Shown here: positions 8,609 to 17,095 of the stretch, in pieces | Layout: the number at the start of each line of letters is the position of its first letter | How positions within the stretch are numbered: the first letter of the stretch is position 1 | Source: CBDFHV01 sp965247705 | Lineage (GTDB): Bacteria > Pseudomonadota > Alphaproteobacteria > Rhodospirillales > CAMCUA01 | Direction: 5' to 3' | DNA: 64,000 nt | Assembly: GCA_965247705.1 (NCBI GenBank) | Contig: CBDFHV010000086.1 | Span: 62,001 to 126,000 of the forward strand | Notes under the pieces: generated by a model | Database searches by the model: none | Seen by the model: only the letters and a program-made list of their open reading frames with translations | Told to the model about the DNA's origin: nothing | Made by a program: the position numbers and the translations under genes

Positions 8609-10204
8609 TCATGGACTAATATCAAATTCCGCCCTACCCCTCTCCCCCACATTCCTATCCACCAGATCCTGCACCGTGTTGGTGTCGTCGATTAGGTCGA
8701 GGCCGTATTGGGTGAAGGTACGAGTTGTGTAGACACTCCGCGAAAGCAGCGGATTGGTGTAGATCTGTGTGAAGGCGTCAAAGGCGACCATGGCGTAAAT
8801 CAGGTCGCCGAAGAGTGGGCCTTTCGCGTGCTTCTGCGCGAACAGGCCGATAATGAACTCGACCTTGTTGATGTCGCCGTACATAGCTTTCAATTTGTCG
8901 CGCAGGGCCGTGTCCTCGGTAAGCTGCTCAAACGAGGTCAGGGCATCGAGGCGAAACTGTTTGCGGTATTCGTTGTAGGAACGAAGGCGGAAATCGCGGC
9001 CCATCTTGATCGTCTGGTACTCAGCCCCAAGCAAGAAATCAGGCACGTTTTGAAGGGAAATCCGCCCGGCATGCTGGCGCGACGACGCATCGAAGATTGC
9101 CGCCAGCCCCGCCTGCTCCAGTAAGGCGTTGTTAACCCGGTACTCGGTGTGATCGTAGGTACGGCCGCCGATCGTAATGTCGTCGGGAACCAGGCCGTGC
9201 CAGCGATAGAGGAGGTCGAATTCCAGCGCGATCCATGGTGTTCGATACCATTCCTCTTTTTTCGCGAACGTGGGATCGAAGACGAACAGGTCGGTACCGG
9301 CGATGTGGTTGATGTAATCCTGCACCACCAGTTTCATCAGGATAACATTGTTGATCATGCGCGCCGTCTGGAAAAGACGTTCGTCATCCCAGTTCGGGTT
9401 CCGGGCGGACAATTCACCGCAGATCCTGTTGTGTTCGCGCATGAACGCGGTACTGATAGCAACATATCCGACAGATGAATTGCCCCGTTCCAGACCCGTC
9501 GCATAGAGCTTGTGCTTGCGCTCCTCGGGCCAGTCACCGAAGACTGAATGCATGATCTCCGGCGCCGCATAGGGGAGTTTTTCGTAGTCCTTCTTCACCT
9601 TCCACTTACCGTCGGAACCGACTTCGCCCAGGTATTCGAGATACTCCTCGCCTTCGATCATCTGGCTTGCAAGTTTTCCGCCCTTTTCCTTTGATCGCAG
9701 CAGCCGGGCCGTCGTTTCCTTCAGTCCGTAAATCTGGCAAAGATCAATGTTGTGATTTGAGGTTTTTTTCCGGCGATCCAATGGGTCGATGCGCAATATG
9801 CTGCCCGTGAACCATTGCGCGAAGAACATGAACAGGATGGATGACCGCCCCTCCTTGATGGCGCCTTGGCGCGCAAACAATGCGGTCGCATCGCCGACCG
9901 TATGATTGGCGGGATTATCGTTGTAAGGCGCATCTTCTGGCAGCCCGTCGACATAGCTCTGTTCCGCAGGCGGCAGATGGCGCGACGAATACAGCCGATC
10001 GGTCAGCATCGGCCATGTCGTGTATTCACCGACCGGCCCTTGCTGATCCAGTTCCCTCGGTTTTTCGACGTGCGACCACAGGCTGAATGCGCGAGGTCGC
10101 GGGGTCGTCTTCCCGCACACACGATTCGTCGCGACCCGGTTCACCAATCCGCCAGCAAATGGAACCCTCCTGACGGCCTGGAGCATGGAATCAACGACAC
10201 TCAT
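8609..10204 (-). CDS. Animal-type haem peroxidase, prostaglandin H synthase-like
   Basis: Predicted 531 residues. I chose the ATG at 10204 because GGGGGGA lies about 8 bases upstream; the frame also runs 12 codons further. The sequence is collinear with cyclooxygenase/animal peroxidases: FFAQWFTGSILR in the distal region, IDLCQIYG, AFMREHNRICGEL, and EFDLLYRWHGLVPD. The last motif carries equivalents of COX Tyr385 (here Tyr333) and the proximal haem ligand His388 (here His336). Distal Gln is kept (Gln130), but the residue aligned by eye with the distal His is Gly134. There is no signal peptide. A fatty-acid oxygenase or peroxidase activity is inferred from family. Base composition is visibly lower in GC than its neighbours, suggesting transfer. 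The IS3 remnant follows it. Confidence 0.85.
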   Translation of the reverse strand: MSVVDSMLQAVRRVPFAGGLVNRVATNRVCGKTTPRPRAFSLWSHVEKPRELDQQGPVGEYTTWPMLTDRLYSSRHLPPAEQSYVDGLPEDAPYNDNPANHTVGDATALFARQGAIKEGRSSILFMFFAQWFTGSILRIDPLDRRKKTSNHNIDLCQIYGLKETTARLLRSKEKGGKLASQMIEGEEYLEYLGEVGSDGKWKVKKDYEKLPYAAPEIMHSVFGDWPEERKHKLYATGLERGNSSVGYVAISTAFMREHNRICGELSARNPNWDDERLFQTARMINNVILMKLVVQDYINHIAGTDLFVFDPTFAKKEEWYRTPWIALEFDLLYRWHGLVPDDITIGGRTYDHTEYRVNNALLEQAGLAAIFDASSRQHAGRISLQNVPDFLLGAEYQTIKMGRDFRLRSYNEYRKQFRLDALTSFEQLTEDTALRDKLKAMYGDINKVEFIIGLFAQKHAKGPLFGDLIYAMVAFDAFTQIYTNPLLSRSVYTTRTFTQYGLDLIDDTNTVQDLVDRNVGERGRAEFDISP

Positions 10205-10528
10205 GGCAATATCCCCCCGGTTCAGTTGAGCGTATCGCAAATTTTACACGGATATTTGAATAATCTTCCAGAAAAAATTATCATAATTGGCCATCTATTC
10301 CCCGGCTTACCGCTTTCCCGAGTATAATCGCCAGATCTGGGATCGTCGAGAACTGCGATGTGTGTTGATAACGCTGAATTTGAGGATTGACCAATACTTC
10401 TCAGATGACCGTCAAATGTTTAGTGAGCAAGAAAATAAGATCACAATATAATGACAATCAGGTCTCGATTATTGAATTACATACGTTTCCTGCAATTCCC
10501 GTGACGACGAGAGGGGTACTTATGTCTC
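10205..10528. other. AT-rich intergenic region upstream of peroxidase
   Basis: This 324-bp stretch separates the detached 3' end of the MmgE/PrpD gene from the peroxidase start. It is clearly more AT-rich than the rest of the window and presumably holds the peroxidase promoter. I could not place a -10/-35 pair with confidence. The short plus-strand ORF across it has no family features. Confidence 0.5.
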
Positions 10529-10572
10529 TTACCAAGCGTCATGGCCAATGGGGAGAACCGCCATCGCCTCGG
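10529..10572 (-). pseudogene. Detached 3' end of the MmgE/PrpD gene
   Basis: Read on the minus strand after the MITE's CTAG, this segment continues the MmgE/PrpD frame as LAEAMAVLPIGHDAW followed by TAA at 10531-10529. Joining it to the codon ending at 13505 through a single CTAG gives an uninterrupted gene of 465 codons. It is separated from the body of the gene by 2.9 kb of nested insertions. This reconstruction is read directly from the sequence. Confidence 0.75.
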
Positions 10573-10634
10573 CTAGTGTTGCGATTCTAACATTTGGTTC
10601 CTGAGCCCGGGGGTGAAGGTCGCAGTTTGCGTAG

Positions 10635-11711
10635 CGTCCCTATCCGGTTAAAACAGGATCGGCCTAAATGTTCTTGTTATGTTCACGTAGAGGATGTAGG
10701 CTGATCGCATTGTCTCGGGCTTTTGGAGGGCGGTGCGATGGGCAGGATGTTGGCGTTTCAAGAACGGCACGGATCGGAAGCGGCCTGCATCGAGGCGCTG
10801 GCCCGGCTGCGCTGGCCGCAGGGCTATGTCTGTGCCCGCTGCGGCGAACGGCGGAGCTACCGAATGACGGCGCGGCCCAGGATCTTCGAATGCGCCCGTT
10901 GCGGTCATCAGGAATCGGTGACGGCGGGGACGATCTTCCACCGCACCCGCACGCCGCTCCGCAAATGGTTCCTGGCGGCGTGGTGGATGGCGCGCGACAA
11001 GCGTGGGGTCTCGGCCCTTTTGCTGTCCCGCGAGTTGGATCTGCGCTACGAGACAGCGTGGCTGATGGCTCATAAGCTGCGTCATGCCCTGACGGAGCGC
11101 TCGGAATTTCCGCTCGAGGGCTTGGTCGAGGTCGACGAGAGTTATTATGGCGGGCGCGGCAAGCCGGAGAGCCGGGGCCGGGGCCTTTCCAACCCGAACA
11201 AGAGCCTGTTGGTGATGGCCGTCGAGAAGCGGCCGGTCGGGCCGGGCAAGGGCATCAAGGGAAGCGGCTTCGTCGCCGGCCGGGCGCGGCTCGCCATCCT
11301 CCCGGCGGCCACCGCCCGCGAGCTGGGCGGCTTCGTGCGCGCCTCGGTCAGGCCCGGAAGCCGCCTCGCCAGCGACGCCTTCAAGGGGTACGCCGGACTC
11401 CGCGACACCTATCGCCACCACCCCGTCGTGCAAGGCGAAGGCAAGAATGCCGAGCGCTTGATGCCGGTCGTCCATGTCCTGTTTTCCAACGTGAAGACCT
11501 GGCTCAACGGCACCTATCGCGGTGTCGGCGCCAAGCACCTGCCGCGCTATGCCCGGGAATGGAGCTACCGCTTCAACCGCCGCACACGCATCACCGATCT
11601 GGCCGACTTCGTCCTCCGCCGCGCCATGGACCAACCCACCATCACCTACAAGGAGCTGGTCGACAGTCTTCAACCGCAGGGTGCGCTACCTGCTTTAACC
11701 GGATAGGGACG
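10635..11711 (+). mobile_element. IS1595-family element, copy 1
   Basis: 1077 bp, with terminal inverted repeats CGTCCCTATCCGGTTAAA at both ends and a perfect 8-bp target duplication TTGCGTAG (10627-10634 and 11712-11719). It is inserted in MITE copy A. Near-identical copies lie at 26536-27612 and 32745-33821. Confidence 0.97.
10738..11706 (+). CDS. IS1595-family transposase (copy 1)
   Basis: Predicted 322 residues. The ATG at 10738 follows GGAGGG at 10725-10730; a TTG five codons earlier overlaps that ribosome site and is less likely. The N-terminus carries a zinc ribbon (CARCGE...CARCGH), followed by the ISXO2-like DDE domain (LVEVDESYYGGRG and the later NVKTWLNGTYRGVGAKHLPRYAREWSYRFNRR segment). 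It has TYRGVG where the other two copies have TYHGVG. It is intact and probably active, because all three copies are nearly identical with clean duplications. Confidence 0.95.
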   Translation: MGRMLAFQERHGSEAACIEALARLRWPQGYVCARCGERRSYRMTARPRIFECARCGHQESVTAGTIFHRTRTPLRKWFLAAWWMARDKRGVSALLLSRELDLRYETAWLMAHKLRHALTERSEFPLEGLVEVDESYYGGRGKPESRGRGLSNPNKSLLVMAVEKRPVGPGKGIKGSGFVAGRARLAILPAATARELGGFVRASVRPGSRLASDAFKGYAGLRDTYRHHPVVQGEGKNAERLMPVVHVLFSNVKTWLNGTYRGVGAKHLPRYAREWSYRFNRRTRITDLADFVLRRAMDQPTITYKELVDSLQPQGALPALTG

Positions 11712-11726
11712 TTGCGTAGATTTAAT

Positions 11727-13469
11727 CCCGCCTTATTCACCCAAGGGGCCTGAAATGACTGGCGCGCGGCGGATTTTGACGTAAAATCAATGTGCTAGAA
11801 GGATTCACAACAAACCTCCGCCGTGCGCCATGGGTGAAACGCTATCTCTGTTCGGTTCCTCGTTCAACAAGTCCCTTCGCATCGAATCCCGACCCGAGCG
11901 GCTGACCGGGGAACCGGGGGCCGTGCTCTTGCGCGAGATCATGGAGCGCACCCGGATCATCGAGTGGCTGACCGAGCGGTTGCACGATCCGCGCAAGGCC
12001 GATCGTGTCACCTATCCCCTGGCCGATCTGCTGCGCACGGTTCTGCTTCTCTTTGGCCAGGGTTGGCACGACCAAGACGACGCCGACGCGCTCCGCCATG
12101 ATGCGGGCCTACGCCTGGCTGCAAGCGGTTCACGGGGTGTCACGCCGTTGTCCACCGAGGCGCACCTGGCCTCGCAACCCACGCTGTCGCGTCTGATCGC
12201 GCTTCTGAGCACGCCGGAGGCCCGCACTGTGCTCCATGAGGCGATCACCGAGCTCGCGGGGCGGCGGTTCCGGGGCCTGCGCGGCGGTCACCGGCAGCGA
12301 TATCTGACCATCGACGTGGACAGCCTGCCGATCGAGGTCCACGGCCATCAACCCGGCTCGGCCTGGAACGGCCATTACCATCAGCGCATGTACCACCCTT
12401 TGGTGGCCAGCATCGCCGAAACCGGCGACCTTCTGGACGCTCGTTTACGGGAGGGCAACGCCCACACCGCCGAGGGGGCGCCGGACTTCATCCTTGATCT
12501 CGTGGACCGAGCCGAAGAGACGCTGTGCCAAGTCGCTCTGGTGCGCATCGACGCTGGGTTCCCCAGCGATCCCCTGCTGTCGGGCCTGGAGCGTCGCGGG
12601 ACGCCCTATGTTGCCCGATTGCGGACCAACAAGGTCCTGGACCGCATGGCTCAGCCCTGTCTTGGACGGCCGCCGGGACGGCCTCCGGCAGAGCCGCGGA
12701 CGTGGTTCCACGAGATGACCTGCCGGGCGAAGTCGTGGTCGAAAGAGCGCCGAGTGGTCCTGGTGGTGTTGGAACGGCCAGACCAATTTCTGGTTGATCA
12801 CTTCTGGCTGATCACCAGCCTTGATGCCGGGGCCGTGCCGGCGGCCGATCTCCTGGATCACTACCGCCAGCGCGGCCGTGCCGAGGCCCACATGGGCGAA
12901 CTCATGGACGTGATGGACCCGGCGCTGTCGTCCGCGTCGCGAAGGAAGCGTCATTACCGGGGGCGCTGCCTGCCGGAGCGCGAGAGCACGGTCGATGCCT
13001 TCGCTCACAACGAGGTCGTCCTGTTGCTCAACATCCTGGCCTATGAACTGGTTCATGCCGGGCGGTGCCTGATGGAGACTGCGACCGGCGAGGGGTGGAG
13101 CCTTCGCCGGTTCCGCGAGCGCGTTCTGCGCGCCGCCGCCCGGGTCGTCGTTTCCGGCCGACGCATCACCATGGTCATCGGGGAAACATTCGCCCGCTTC
13201 TGGCAACGGCTCTGGCCGCGCTTGGAACGCTTGCGATACGCCGACCCGTAACCCCGTCCAAGTCGGCCAGCTAGACTTCAAGCCACCGCCGGATCGCCGG
13301 TGGCGGTCCCGCTCGCCTCCACGGCGGCTTCTTCACGCCTTTCATGCCTCAAGTGGCTATCGCACAGCTGGGGAAGCACCCGTGACTCGCCAGCCGCGAA
13401 TGACCCTGCAACGAGACTCGCATCACATGCAGAAAAGTCTACGGCAAGGGGGTTGGTGAATAAGCCGGG
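11727..13469 (+). mobile_element. IS1380-family element type A, copy 1
   Basis: 1743 bp. Ends are CCCGCCTTATTCACC (left) and, read inward on the other strand, CCCGGCTTATTCACC (right). The flanks carry a 5-bp duplication TTAAT (11722-11726 and 13470-13474). It is inserted in MITE copy A, 15 bp downstream of the IS1595 copy. Copy 2 of the same element is at 55503-57245. Confidence 0.93.
11830..13251 (+). CDS. IS1380-family transposase (type A, copy 1)
   Basis: Predicted 473 residues, usual for IS1380. A DDE domain of the Transposase_11/DDE_Tnp_1 group is visible: the first Asp in YLTIDVDSLPIEVHG, the second in ALVRIDAGFPSDPLL, and the Glu region in LLDHYRQRGRAEAHMGELMD. The copy at 55.7-57.1 kb differs at only a few residues (for example P/L, C/Y and G/E changes). 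No strong ribosome site is seen before the ATG. The frame is intact. Confidence 0.93.
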   Translation: MGETLSLFGSSFNKSLRIESRPERLTGEPGAVLLREIMERTRIIEWLTERLHDPRKADRVTYPLADLLRTVLLLFGQGWHDQDDADALRHDAGLRLAASGSRGVTPLSTEAHLASQPTLSRLIALLSTPEARTVLHEAITELAGRRFRGLRGGHRQRYLTIDVDSLPIEVHGHQPGSAWNGHYHQRMYHPLVASIAETGDLLDARLREGNAHTAEGAPDFILDLVDRAEETLCQVALVRIDAGFPSDPLLSGLERRGTPYVARLRTNKVLDRMAQPCLGRPPGRPPAEPRTWFHEMTCRAKSWSKERRVVLVVLERPDQFLVDHFWLITSLDAGAVPAADLLDHYRQRGRAEAHMGELMDVMDPALSSASRRKRHYRGRCLPERESTVDAFAHNEVVLLLNILAYELVHAGRCLMETATGEGWSLRRFRERVLRAAARVVVSGRRITMVIGETFARFWQRLWPRLERLRYADP

Positions 13470-14854
13470 TTAATGGGAACGAAATGTCTCGATCGGAACA
13501 CTAGGGCACTTGCGTCCTCGGCACTGGGTAACTCCGCGATGAGGCCGAGCAGCCGGTCGGTCTGGCTGTCGTCCCGCACGGGGGCGACCAGGCGGCGGAA
13601 GCGGGCGACCAGGTCGGCTTCGGAGAACGGCGCTTCGGGGCTACCGCGGACCACGTCGTTGAAGCGTTCCAGGCGGCGGCCGTCGGCGAGCGTCAGGGTG
13701 ATGCCGGCGCCGTAGCGGGCGGGGAAGGCCGCTTCCAGGTCTCCGTCGTCGGGGTCGACGGTGATGGCGGCGGCCAGTCGGGCGACCTCCGGGTCCTGCT
13801 GGCGGCGGTCGACGAACAGGTCAGCGATTTCCATGCCGCCGCTGGCGATGGCCAGGATGTACTGGGCCGAGTGGCTGCGCAGCGGGTTGTTGTCGACGCA
13901 GTGGACGCCGGAGCGGGCGAAACGGAGGGCGAGGCCCTTAACGTCCGCCGCCCCGATGCCCGCTTCCGCCATCAGTTCCAGCAGCGCGTCGAGAGCCGGC
14001 TGCAGGAAAGCGACGCAGGGATAGGGCTTGATCTTCAGGCCGAGGACGCCGTCGAAATCCTGTCCCAGGCCGGCCACCAGGCGCTCCGGCTCGGGCGCGT
14101 TACTGAAGGCATGGAACACCGTATGGCCGCGGTCGAAGACGGCCGATGGCCCGCCGAATCCCCGCGCCGCCAGCAAGGCGGCGGTTACCCCATTGCGCGC
14201 CGCCGCGCCGCACTGGAAGGCCCGGCTGTTCTCCGTCGGGTCGGTCTCCCAGGCCATCAGGCCCGACGCCTGGCACGCGGCCAGGCCCATCGCGCGGCTC
14301 ACCGTTTCCGCCCCCAGGCCGAGCACCGACGCCGCGGCCGCCGCGGCGCCGAAGGACCCGCAGACGGACGACGGATGGAACCCGAGGGCGTACTGGGCGG
14401 CGGGCCCCAGGGCCCAGGACACCCGGCACTCGGTCTCCACCCCCACCGCGACGGCGGCGAGCACCCGGGCGCCGGAGGCCCCGGTCCGCTCCCCCATGGC
14501 GATGGCGGCGGGTAGGGTCGTCGCCAGGCAGTGCTGCAGGGCGGCCGAGGTCGACGGCTCCAGGTCGGCGGCATAGGCCAGGGTCCCGTTGACCATGGTG
14601 GCGGTAACCGCCGAGGCCTTCGCGCCGCCGCCGACCACTGTGCATTCGGGGCACCCGGCCTGACGGCCGGCGAAGCCGAGCGCCAGCCGGCCGGTGGGGA
14701 TGTCCGGGTGAGTGGCGGCGAGCATGGCGGCCACCGTATCGCGGACCGCCACCAGGGTTCGGGCACGCACGGCCGCGGGCAGGTCGGCCTCGGAGGTGTC
14801 GGCGATGAACCGGGCGATGGCGTCGGTGCGGGGCGCGTCGTCGGGCGCGGTCAT
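13439..14854 (-). CDS. MmgE/PrpD family protein, C-terminus replaced by insertion
   Basis: The ATG at 14854 follows GAGGA. The present frame gives 471 residues, but only the first 450 (to 13505) are native; the rest is read from MITE and IS1380 sequence. The native gene continued at 10572-10529 to a total of 465 codons. Family features include the helical N-terminal domain, CRVSWALGPAAQYALGFHPSSVCGSFGAAAAAA, and IKPYPCVAFLQPALDAL. Members dehydrate 2-methylcitrate, decarboxylate cis-aconitate or epimerise related acids; the substrate here cannot be told. It is divergent from the glyoxalase/ThDP operon across a palindrome, which suggests a shared pathway. Loss of only the last 15 residues may not abolish folding. 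Confidence 0.85.
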   Translation of the reverse strand: MTAPDDAPRTDAIARFIADTSEADLPAAVRARTLVAVRDTVAAMLAATHPDIPTGRLALGFAGRQAGCPECTVVGGGAKASAVTATMVNGTLAYAADLEPSTSAALQHCLATTLPAAIAMGERTGASGARVLAAVAVGVETECRVSWALGPAAQYALGFHPSSVCGSFGAAAAAASVLGLGAETVSRAMGLAACQASGLMAWETDPTENSRAFQCGAAARNGVTAALLAARGFGGPSAVFDRGHTVFHAFSNAPEPERLVAGLGQDFDGVLGLKIKPYPCVAFLQPALDALLELMAEAGIGAADVKGLALRFARSGVHCVDNNPLRSHSAQYILAIASGGMEIADLFVDRRQQDPEVARLAAAITVDPDDGDLEAAFPARYGAGITLTLADGRRLERFNDVVRGSPEAPFSEADLVARFRRLVAPVRDDSQTDRLLGLIAELPSAEDASALVFRSRHFVPINPAYSPTPLP

Positions 14855-14925
14855 GGCATCCTCACGGCCGGGCGGGCGTGGACGATTGGCTCAGCATAGA
14901 CCAAACGGCCGGCCGGCGACCGAGG

Positions 14926-14953
14926 CTCCCTTGAATGCTCCCTATCAAGGGAG
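14926..14953. promoter_or_regulatory. Palindromic candidate operator between divergent genes
   Basis: CTCCCTTGA (14926-14934) and TCAAGGGAG (14945-14953) form a perfect 9-bp inverted repeat with a 10-bp centre. A third half-site CTCCCT lies at 14938-14943, giving a second, tighter palindrome with the right arm. It sits between the MmgE/PrpD start (14854, minus) and the glyoxalase start (14997, plus). The position and symmetry suit a repressor or activator site controlling both directions. No T-run follows, so a terminator is less likely. Confidence 0.55.
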
Positions 14954-14996
14954 ATAATGCGCCGGCACCCCGGGATGGACATAGGAGGAGGCGGCG

Positions 14997-15422
14997 ATGA
15001 AGTACCTGCACACCATGGTTCGGGTGACGAACCTGGAGGAGTCTCTCGAATTCTATTGCAACAAGCTGGGCCTCGAGGAATTGCGCCGCCGCGATAGCGA
15101 GCAGGGGCGGTTCACCCTGGTGTTCCTGGCCGCGCCCGGCGACGGGGACGCCCAGGTGGAACTCACCCACAACTGGGATCCCGATCCCGAGGCGTTGGGC
15201 GGCGCCCGCAACTTCGGACACCTGGCCTATCGGGTGAAAGACATCTACGCGCTGTGCCAGAAGCTCATGGACGGCGGCGTCCCCATCAACCGGCCGCCCC
15301 GGGACGGCCACATGGCCTTCGTGCGCTCACCGGACAATATCTCCATCGAACTCCTGCAAGAGGGCGAAGCCCTGCCGCCCCAGGAACCCTGGGCAACCAT
15401 GAAGAACACCGGTGAGTGGTAA
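14997..15422 (+). CDS. gloA: Lactoylglutathione lyase (glyoxalase I)
   Basis: Predicted 141 residues, with a strong AGGAGG at 14983-14988. It is collinear with glyoxalase I: two betaalphabetabetabeta modules with the four metal ligands in place (His5, Glu55, His75, Glu118). It converts the hemithioacetal of methylglyoxal and glutathione to S-lactoylglutathione in the cytoplasm. Its stop overlaps the GTG start of the ThDP enzyme by seven bases, so the two are translationally coupled. That coupling raises the alternative that it acts on a different 2-oxoaldehyde made or used by the neighbours. Confidence 0.88.
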   Translation: MKYLHTMVRVTNLEESLEFYCNKLGLEELRRRDSEQGRFTLVFLAAPGDGDAQVELTHNWDPDPEALGGARNFGHLAYRVKDIYALCQKLMDGGVPINRPPRDGHMAFVRSPDNISIELLQEGEALPPQEPWATMKNTGEW

Positions 15423-17095
15423 ACAGCCCGGTGACCGAGACGATCGGGGTCGGCGAACTGGTCGCCCGCTTTCTGGAGCGGGTGGGTCCGAACACCCTGT
15501 TCGGGGTGATCTCGATCCACAACATGCCGATCCTGGACGCGGTAAGCCGGCGCAACCGGCTACGGTTCGTGCCCTGCCGGGGCGAGGCGGGGGCGGCCAG
15601 CATGGCCGACGCCTTCGCCCGGGTCTCGGGCGGCCTGGGCGGGCTGATCACATCCACCGGGCCGGGCTGCGCCAACGCGGCGGGCGGACTTCTGGAAGCC
15701 CGGATCGCCGGCAGCCCCGTCCTTCACCTCACCGGGCAGACGGCGCGCCACGATGGGGATCGGGGCCGGGGCGCGGTGCACGATGTGCCCGACCAGCCCG
15801 GCTTGCTGCGCTCCGTTTCCAAGGCGGTCTACCGGGCGCGATCGCCGGCGACGGTGCTGGGCACCATCGTCCGCGCCGCCGCCGAAGCCCTGACGCCGCC
15901 CATGGGCCCGGTGAGCGTGGAACTCCCCATCGACGTCCAGCGGGGCCGGGTGCCGGTACCGGCCGGGCTCGAATCCCTCACCCTGCCGCTGCCGACGCCC
16001 CTGCCCCCCGACCCGGCCGCCCTCGATGGGTTCGTCGAACGGATCGCGATGGCGCGGCGGCCGCTTTTATGGCTCGGCAACGGCGCCCGTCATGCCGGCG
16101 GGGCGGCCGCCCGGCTCGCCGCCATGGGCTTTGGCATCGTCACCAGCATGGCCGGCCGCGGGGTTGTGCCCGAGGACCATCCCATGAGCCTGGGCGCCTT
16201 CACCGGCACGCCGGAAGTCTTGGCGTTTTACAGGACCGTGGACCTGATGGTGATCGCCGGCTCGCGGCTGCGCGGTCACGAGACCCTGGACGAGACTCTG
16301 CCGCTACCGGAACCGCGGCTGCAAATCGATGTGGACCCGGCCGCCGACAACCGCACCTACGGGAACGCGCAATTCCTTTGCGCCGATAGCGCCCTGGCCC
16401 TGTCGGGCATCGCCGACGGGCTGGAGGGTCGGTTCCTTCCCGACCCAGACTTTGCCGGAGACCTGGCCCGGGTGGGACTGGAGACCCGGAACAATTACCG
16501 CGACCTGCTCGGCCCCTATGGGGTTTTGTGCGACGCCTTGCGGGCGGCCATGCCCCGGGACGCGGTGTGGGCCCGGGACATCACGCTCTGCAACAGCTCC
16601 TGGGGGAACCGGCTGTTGTCGGTTTACGGACCCCGGGACAGCGTCTATTCCATCGACGCGGGCGTCGGCATGGGCTTGGCCTTCGGCATCGGCGCCAACT
16701 TGGCCGCAACCGGCCGCAAGGTCGTCACCCTGTGCGGCGACGGCGGCTTCATCATGAATCTAGGCGAGCTTTGGACCGCGGCCCAGGAACGGGTGGACAA
16801 CGTGTTTCTGGTCATGAACGACGGCGGCTATGGGGTGATGCGCAACATCGCCGACGCCCACTACGGCGGCCATCGGTTCTACGACCGGCTTGACATGCCC
16901 GGCTACGAAGCGCTGGCACGGTCGGCGGACATGCCCTATTGGCGCCTGGAATCCGCCGAGGATACGGCCGCGGTCATGGGCGCGGCGCTGGCCGTCGACG
17001 GACCGGCCCTGGTGGAGGCGGACATGGCCGCCATCGGCCCCTTCCCCGCTTCCTTCTCCGGCCCGCCGCCGCCGAAGACCGATGACAGCCTCTAG
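15416..17095 (+). CDS. Thiamine-diphosphate-dependent enzyme (acetolactate synthase/decarboxylase-like)
   Basis: Predicted 559 residues from GTG 15416, which overlaps gloA. It has three domains: an N-terminal PYR domain with the catalytic Glu in CRGEAGAASMADAFAR, a central Rossmann-like domain (about 195-330), and a C-terminal PP domain with the ThDP/Mg motif starting GDGGFIMNLGELW and ending in VMNDGGYG. Family members decarboxylate or ligate 2-oxo acids (benzoylformate, oxalyl-CoA, acetolactate and others). The substrate is not readable here. Linkage to a glyoxalase and a divergent MmgE/PrpD suggests a small catabolic pathway for a 2-oxo or tricarboxylic acid. The stop codon TAG lies in the CTAG target duplication of the IS1380 element that follows, leaving the protein intact. 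Confidence 0.85.
   Translation: MVNSPVTETIGVGELVARFLERVGPNTLFGVISIHNMPILDAVSRRNRLRFVPCRGEAGAASMADAFARVSGGLGGLITSTGPGCANAAGGLLEARIAGSPVLHLTGQTARHDGDRGRGAVHDVPDQPGLLRSVSKAVYRARSPATVLGTIVRAAAEALTPPMGPVSVELPIDVQRGRVPVPAGLESLTLPLPTPLPPDPAALDGFVERIAMARRPLLWLGNGARHAGGAAARLAAMGFGIVTSMAGRGVVPEDHPMSLGAFTGTPEVLAFYRTVDLMVIAGSRLRGHETLDETLPLPEPRLQIDVDPAADNRTYGNAQFLCADSALALSGIADGLEGRFLPDPDFAGDLARVGLETRNNYRDLLGPYGVLCDALRAAMPRDAVWARDITLCNSSWGNRLLSVYGPRDSVYSIDAGVGMGLAFGIGANLAATGRKVVTLCGDGGFIMNLGELWTAAQERVDNVFLVMNDGGYGVMRNIADAHYGGHRFYDRLDMPGYEALARSADMPYWRLESAEDTAAVMGAALAVDGPALVEADMAAIGPFPASFSGPPPPKTDDSL

Larger units (their letters stand above)
10573..13504. mobile_element. 99-bp MITE, copy A, interrupted by IS1595 and IS1380
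   Basis: MITE sequence is present in three pieces, 10573-10634, 11720-11726 and 13475-13504, totalling 99 bp when both IS elements and one copy of each target duplication are removed. The ends are CTAG, then TGTT(G/C)CGAT...ACATTT.GTTCC inverted repeats of about 25 bp with several mismatches. CTAG at both ends looks like the target duplication. It matches copy B (20850-20948) over its full length in inverted orientation. It carries no coding capacity. TGT ends plus CTAG targets suggest mobilisation by an IS481-family transposase, which is an inference. Confidence 0.8.

Noticed and set aside
10387..10590. 67-codon plus-strand frame with a good ribosome site at an internal ATG
   Set aside because: Its end is MITE sequence, and the opposite strand reads as the true 3' end of the MmgE/PrpD gene.
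10648..11673. 341-codon minus-strand frame inside IS1595 (also in the other two copies)
   Set aside because: It lies fully antisense to the transposase, repeats with every copy and has no family features.
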